Shown here: piece after piece, positions 60,821 to 64,000 of the stretch | Layout of the letters: each line of letters opens with the position of its first letter | Numbering within the stretch: the stretch's first letter is position 1 | Assembly (NCBI RefSeq): GCF_026343955.1 | Contig: NZ_JAPKNI010000003.1 | Location: forward strand, 186,001 to 250,000 | Length of the DNA stretch: 64,000 bases | Source of the DNA: Kaistia defluvii | GTDB lineage: Bacteria; Pseudomonadota; Alphaproteobacteria; Rhizobiales; Kaistiaceae | Direction of reading: 5' to 3' | Position numbers and translations under genes: made by a program | The notes under the pieces: generated by a model | Told to the model about the DNA's origin: nothing | Database searches by the model: none | The model's input: only the letters and a program-made list of their open reading frames with translations

Positions 60821-61567
60821 ATGAGTACCTCTCAGCGAACAGCCCTGGTGACCGGAGGCAACCGGGGATTGGGCGCCGCGATCGCCCGTGCTCTGCACGA
60901 CGTCGGCCACCGCGTAATCGTGACACATACGCCGGGCAACACCACGATTGACCAGTGGCAGCAAGCGCAAGCAACACAGGGTTATACATTCGCCGCCTAC
61001 GGGGTGGATGTGTCCGAATACGAATCGACGCAGCAACTGGCGCGGCGCATCCACGCCGATGGTGATCGGATCGACATTCTGGTGAACAACGCCGGCATCA
61101 CCCGCGATGCCACGCTGCGCAAGCTCGACAAGGCCGGCTGGGATGCCGTGCTGCGCACCAACCTGGACTCCCTGTTCAATGTCACCAAGCCATTCATTGA
61201 TCCGATGGTGGAGCGAGGTTGGGGACGCATCGTAAACATTTCTTCGATCAATGGCAGCAAGGGCCAGTTTGGCCAGACCAATTACTCGGCTGCCAAGGCC
61301 GGCGTGCATGGATTCACCAAGGCGTTGGCGCAAGAGGTGGCGCGCAAGGGCGTGACGGTCAACACCGTCTCGCCTGGCTACCTGGCCACCGAGATGGTGA
61401 TGGCGGTGCGCGAGGACGTACGCCAGAAGATCATCGATGCGATACCAGTCGGCCGCCTTGGTCAGCCGGATGAGATCGCAGCGATGGTAGCATTCATCAC
61501 GAGTGATGCCGCTGCCTTCATGACCGGCAGCAACGTCGCCATGAACGGCGGTCAGCACATGTACTGA
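60821..61567 (+). CDS. phaB: Acetoacetyl-CoA reductase (SDR family)
   Basis: PhaB reduces acetoacetyl-CoA to 3-hydroxybutyryl-CoA with NADPH, feeding PhaC. The 248-residue SDR protein has the cofactor motif TALVTGGNRGLGAAIARALH, NNAG at about residue 90, and the catalytic Ser, Tyr and Lys in ISSINGSKGQFGQTNYSAAK. SPGYLATEMVMAVREDVRQK follows near residue 186. The start follows a strong GTGAGGAGG site. No thiolase gene (phaA) is seen in the window. Confidence 0.92.
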   Translation: MSTSQRTALVTGGNRGLGAAIARALHDVGHRVIVTHTPGNTTIDQWQQAQATQGYTFAAYGVDVSEYESTQQLARRIHADGDRIDILVNNAGITRDATLRKLDKAGWDAVLRTNLDSLFNVTKPFIDPMVERGWGRIVNISSINGSKGQFGQTNYSAAKAGVHGFTKALAQEVARKGVTVNTVSPGYLATEMVMAVREDVRQKIIDAIPVGRLGQPDEIAAMVAFITSDAAAFMTGSNVAMNGGQHMY

Positions 61568-61616
61568 TACGCGGGGAAGCTACGCTTTAACCGCAGAGCT
61601 GGCGCATCGGGAACCT

Positions 61617-63044
61617 GTGTTCATCAACACTGAGGCAGACTTGGATCAATCTCTACTCAGGAATCGCACCTTCGACGACCTCACGATCGGCGAGAGTGCT
61701 TCCCTCGTGCGCGTCGTTGGCCGCGACGACATCGATCTTTTCGCCACCGTGTCCGGCGATGTAAATCCCGCTCATCTCGATCCCGTCTTCGCGTCGACCG
61801 ATATTTTCGGACATATCGTCGCTCATGGGATGTGGACCGGCGCGCTGGTCTCGGCCGTGCTCGGCACGAAGCTGCCGGGCCCGGGCACGATCTATCTCGA
61901 GCAGGATCTACGCTTCCGCAAACCGGTCTCCCCCGGAGATACGATCACTGTCACCGTCATCGTCCGGGAGAAGTGGCCGGAGCAGCGCATCGTCGTACTC
62001 GACACGCGCTGCGCGAACCAGCGCGGCGAGGAGGTATTGAACGGCTCGGCGACCGTGTTAGCTCCGGACCGCACCGTCGAATGGCCGCGCGCGAAGCTCC
62101 CCGACGTTGCACTGGTACGGCGTCACCGATACGAGCATTTCGTCAACGAGGCTCGCGCCCTGCCAGTGCTCAAGGCAGCGATCGTCCATCCTTGCTCGCC
62201 TGATGCCATACTTGCCGCGGTGGAGCTCCGTAACGAGGGTTTGCTCGAGCCGCTTCTCGTCGGGCCCGAGGCCAAAATCAGGGCTGCGGCTGAGGAGGCC
62301 GGCGTCTCGCTTGATGGTATCCCGATCGAAGCCGTCGAGCACAGCCACGCGGCTGCTGCCCGCGCCGTCGAGCTTGCCGCCGGCGGTCGCGTCGCCACGC
62401 TCATGAAGGGTAGTCTGCATACCGACGAACTGCTCGGAGCGGTTATCGCCGAGAATTCCGGACTGCGGACAGATCGTCGCGTCAGCCATGTCTATGCGAT
62501 GAGCGTGCCCGCCTACTCGAAGCCGCTTGTCGTTACCGATGCGGCGATCAACATTCAGCCGACTCTCGATCACAAGCGCGACATCTGCCAGAATGCAGTC
62601 GACCTTCTGCACACGCTCGGCGTCGTCGAACCGCTCGTTGCCGTCCTTACTGCCGTCGAGACCGTCAACTCCCGCATGCCATCGACGCTCGACGCCGCCG
62701 CGCTGACTGTCATGGCGGCTCGCGGCCAGATCACGGGCGCACGCGTCGATGGGCCGCTCGCCTTCGACAACGCCATCAACTCCGACGCAGCGCGCACCAA
62801 GGGTATAATCTCGCCGGTCGCCGGTCAGGCAGATATTCTGCTCGTACCGGATCTCGAGGCCGGAAACATGCTGGCGAAGCAACTGATCTATTTCGGCGGC
62901 GCGGACGCAGCCGGGCTCGTGCTCGGCGCCCGCGTGCCGATCATCCTGACGAGCCGAGCCGATTCCTTGCGCACCCGCATCGCCTCCGCTGCCCTTGCCA
63001 AGCTCGTCGCATTTCGCCGGTCTCAGGAAGTAAAACCCGCATGA
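61617..63044 (+). CDS. Bifunctional MaoC-like hydratase / phosphate acetyltransferase fusion
   Basis: This 475-residue protein joins two domains. Residues 1-150 form a MaoC-type (R)-enoyl-CoA hydratase with FATVSGDVNPAHLDPVFAST and FGHIVAHGMWTGALVSAVLG, the D-x-N-x-x-H active-site pattern. Residues about 170-475 form a phosphate acetyl/butyryltransferase domain (VATLMKGSLHTDELLGAVIA near residue 260). The hydratase could supply hydroxyacyl-CoA from fatty acids for PhaC; the transferase makes acyl phosphate for AckA. The start is a GTG. The stop overlaps ackA as ATGA. Confidence 0.9.
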   Translation: MFINTEADLDQSLLRNRTFDDLTIGESASLVRVVGRDDIDLFATVSGDVNPAHLDPVFASTDIFGHIVAHGMWTGALVSAVLGTKLPGPGTIYLEQDLRFRKPVSPGDTITVTVIVREKWPEQRIVVLDTRCANQRGEEVLNGSATVLAPDRTVEWPRAKLPDVALVRRHRYEHFVNEARALPVLKAAIVHPCSPDAILAAVELRNEGLLEPLLVGPEAKIRAAAEEAGVSLDGIPIEAVEHSHAAAARAVELAAGGRVATLMKGSLHTDELLGAVIAENSGLRTDRRVSHVYAMSVPAYSKPLVVTDAAINIQPTLDHKRDICQNAVDLLHTLGVVEPLVAVLTAVETVNSRMPSTLDAAALTVMAARGQITGARVDGPLAFDNAINSDAARTKGIISPVAGQADILLVPDLEAGNMLAKQLIYFGGADAAGLVLGARVPIILTSRADSLRTRIASAALAKLVAFRRSQEVKPA

Positions 63045-64000
63045 GCCAGCGCATGCTTGTCACGTTCAACGCGGGATCGTCCACGGTGAAGCTCGGCCTG
63101 TTCGCCCTCGAAGGGGATGGGGCGCGGCGCATCGGGAAGGGAATGATCGACTTCCACAAGCCGCCCCTTCAGTTTCGTCTTCTCGAGGGACAGGACAGGT
63201 TCGATGTGGCGCTTGAATCCGACCCTGCCGCCGAACTGCATGAAGTGCTCGGCGAGGCCTTCCGCCGGCTGTCCTGGCACTACGATATGGATCAGATCAC
63301 CGCCGCCGGCCATCGCATCGTTCATGGCGGCGACACCTTCGCCGGACCGATCCGGCTCGACGACACGGCGTTCGAAACCTTACAAGCCCTGACGCCGCTC
63401 GCGCCGCTGCATCAGCCGCAGGGGTTGCGGCTCGTCCGCGCGATCAGCCGCTTGCGACCCGGGCTGCCGCAAGCGGCCTCTTTCGACACAGCTTTCCATC
63501 GCACCCAGACGGACCTCGTTCGTCGCTTCGCGATCCCGCGCGCCCTGCATGACGAAGGTGTGAAACGCTACGGTTTCCATGGACTTTCCTACAAGTTTAT
63601 CGCAAGCGAAATTGCGAAAAGCGAGCCCGAACTCGCCGGCGCGCGCGTCGTGGTCGCCCATCTTGGCAGTGGCGCCAGTTTGTGCGGATTGGCGGGCGGC
63701 CGCAGCTGCGACACCAGTATGGGCTTCTCCGCCCTGGATGGGGTTCCGATGGCGACCCGCTGCGGCGCGCTGGATCCTGGCGCTGTTCTACATTTCATTA
63801 TGCAGAAAGGCATGAGCCCGGCCGATGTCGAGGATCTGCTCTATCGTCGCTCCGGGCTCCTCGGCATCTCCGGGATCAGCGCCGACAGTCGCGAATTGAT
63901 CGAAAGCGCTGCCCCCGAAGCCGCCGAGGCGCTTGAACTCTTCTGCTTTCGCATCGCCGGCGAAATCGCCCGACTCGCGGCCACGCTCGGCGGGCTCGAC
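63041..64000 (+). CDS. ackA: Acetate kinase, C-terminus cut by window edge
   Basis: AckA converts acetyl phosphate and ADP to acetate and ATP. The visible 320 residues start MSQRMLVTFNAGSSTVKLGL and include GHRIVHGGDTFAGPIRLDDT near residue 90, RYGFHGLSYKFIASEIAKSE near residue 178, VVAHLGSGASLCGLAGGRSC and DTSMGFSALDGVPMATRCG near residue 222, all family signatures. The frame remains open to the right edge. With the fused Pta it would give a substrate-level ATP route from acyl-CoA. Confidence 0.93.
   Translation, partial: MSQRMLVTFNAGSSTVKLGLFALEGDGARRIGKGMIDFHKPPLQFRLLEGQDRFDVALESDPAAELHEVLGEAFRRLSWHYDMDQITAAGHRIVHGGDTFAGPIRLDDTAFETLQALTPLAPLHQPQGLRLVRAISRLRPGLPQAASFDTAFHRTQTDLVRRFAIPRALHDEGVKRYGFHGLSYKFIASEIAKSEPELAGARVVVAHLGSGASLCGLAGGRSCDTSMGFSALDGVPMATRCGALDPGAVLHFIMQKGMSPADVEDLLYRRSGLLGISGISADSRELIESAAPEAAEALELFCFRIAGEIARLAATLGGLD

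Overview
The window is a GC-rich stretch that reads as an alphaproteobacterium, probably Hyphomicrobiales. This rests on gene content (narKGHJI with a fused NarK, a BigR/SqrR-type regulator, an alphaproteobacterial-style trb mobile element) and not on any rRNA marker. No tRNA, rRNA or CRISPR array was seen.

Region 1 (1-15.5 kb) is respiratory core-like DNA. A sulfide:quinone oxidoreductase runs off the left edge and is divergent from two overlapping ArsR regulators; the first has the two cysteines expected of a persulfide sensor. A decayed MogA/MoaB fragment follows. Then comes a long minus-strand operon with ATGA-type overlaps: narK (two fused MFS halves), narG, narH, narJ, narI, a parvulin-type prolyl isomerase, moeA and a DUF2478 gene. 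It carries both the respiratory nitrate reductase and part of its molybdenum-cofactor supply. A Crp/Fnr-type regulator, interrupted by a stop codon, lies divergent from narK; two FNR/NNR-like boxes lie between them.

Region 2 (15.5-18.1 kb) is a junction with broken genes: a serine recombinase remnant, a racemase remnant and a frameshifted PepSY gene. An intact TetR-cupin pair follows, bounded by two copies of a 29-bp hairpin element.

Region 3 (18.1-48.7 kb) is the backbone of a conjugative element resembling the Tn4371/trb-type ICE family. It has a strawberry-notch helicase, a toprim protein, a DUF2493 protein, SSB, small regulators, RepA with candidate intragenic iterons, ParA plus a ribbon-helix-helix partner, DUF2840, TraF, DUF736, a lytic transglycosylase, a VirD2-like relaxase, TraG, CopG, trbBCDEJKLFGI, DUF2274 and LysR. 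No integrase or attachment site is visible.

Region 4 (48.9-64 kb) is an accessory block. A TetR-HlyD-ABC-permease-permease-outer-membrane efflux operon comes first, then a small minus-strand cluster led by a truncated TetR, then another TetR divergent from a storage-polymer and acetyl-phosphate operon (phaC, phasin, phaB, MaoC-Pta fusion, ackA running off the right edge). The same palindromic operator (AGTAAT-N2-ATTACT) occurs upstream of all three TetR genes and of phaC. This suggests that drug-type efflux and the PHA/acetate branch form one regulon, which is the best candidate here for an under-described system.
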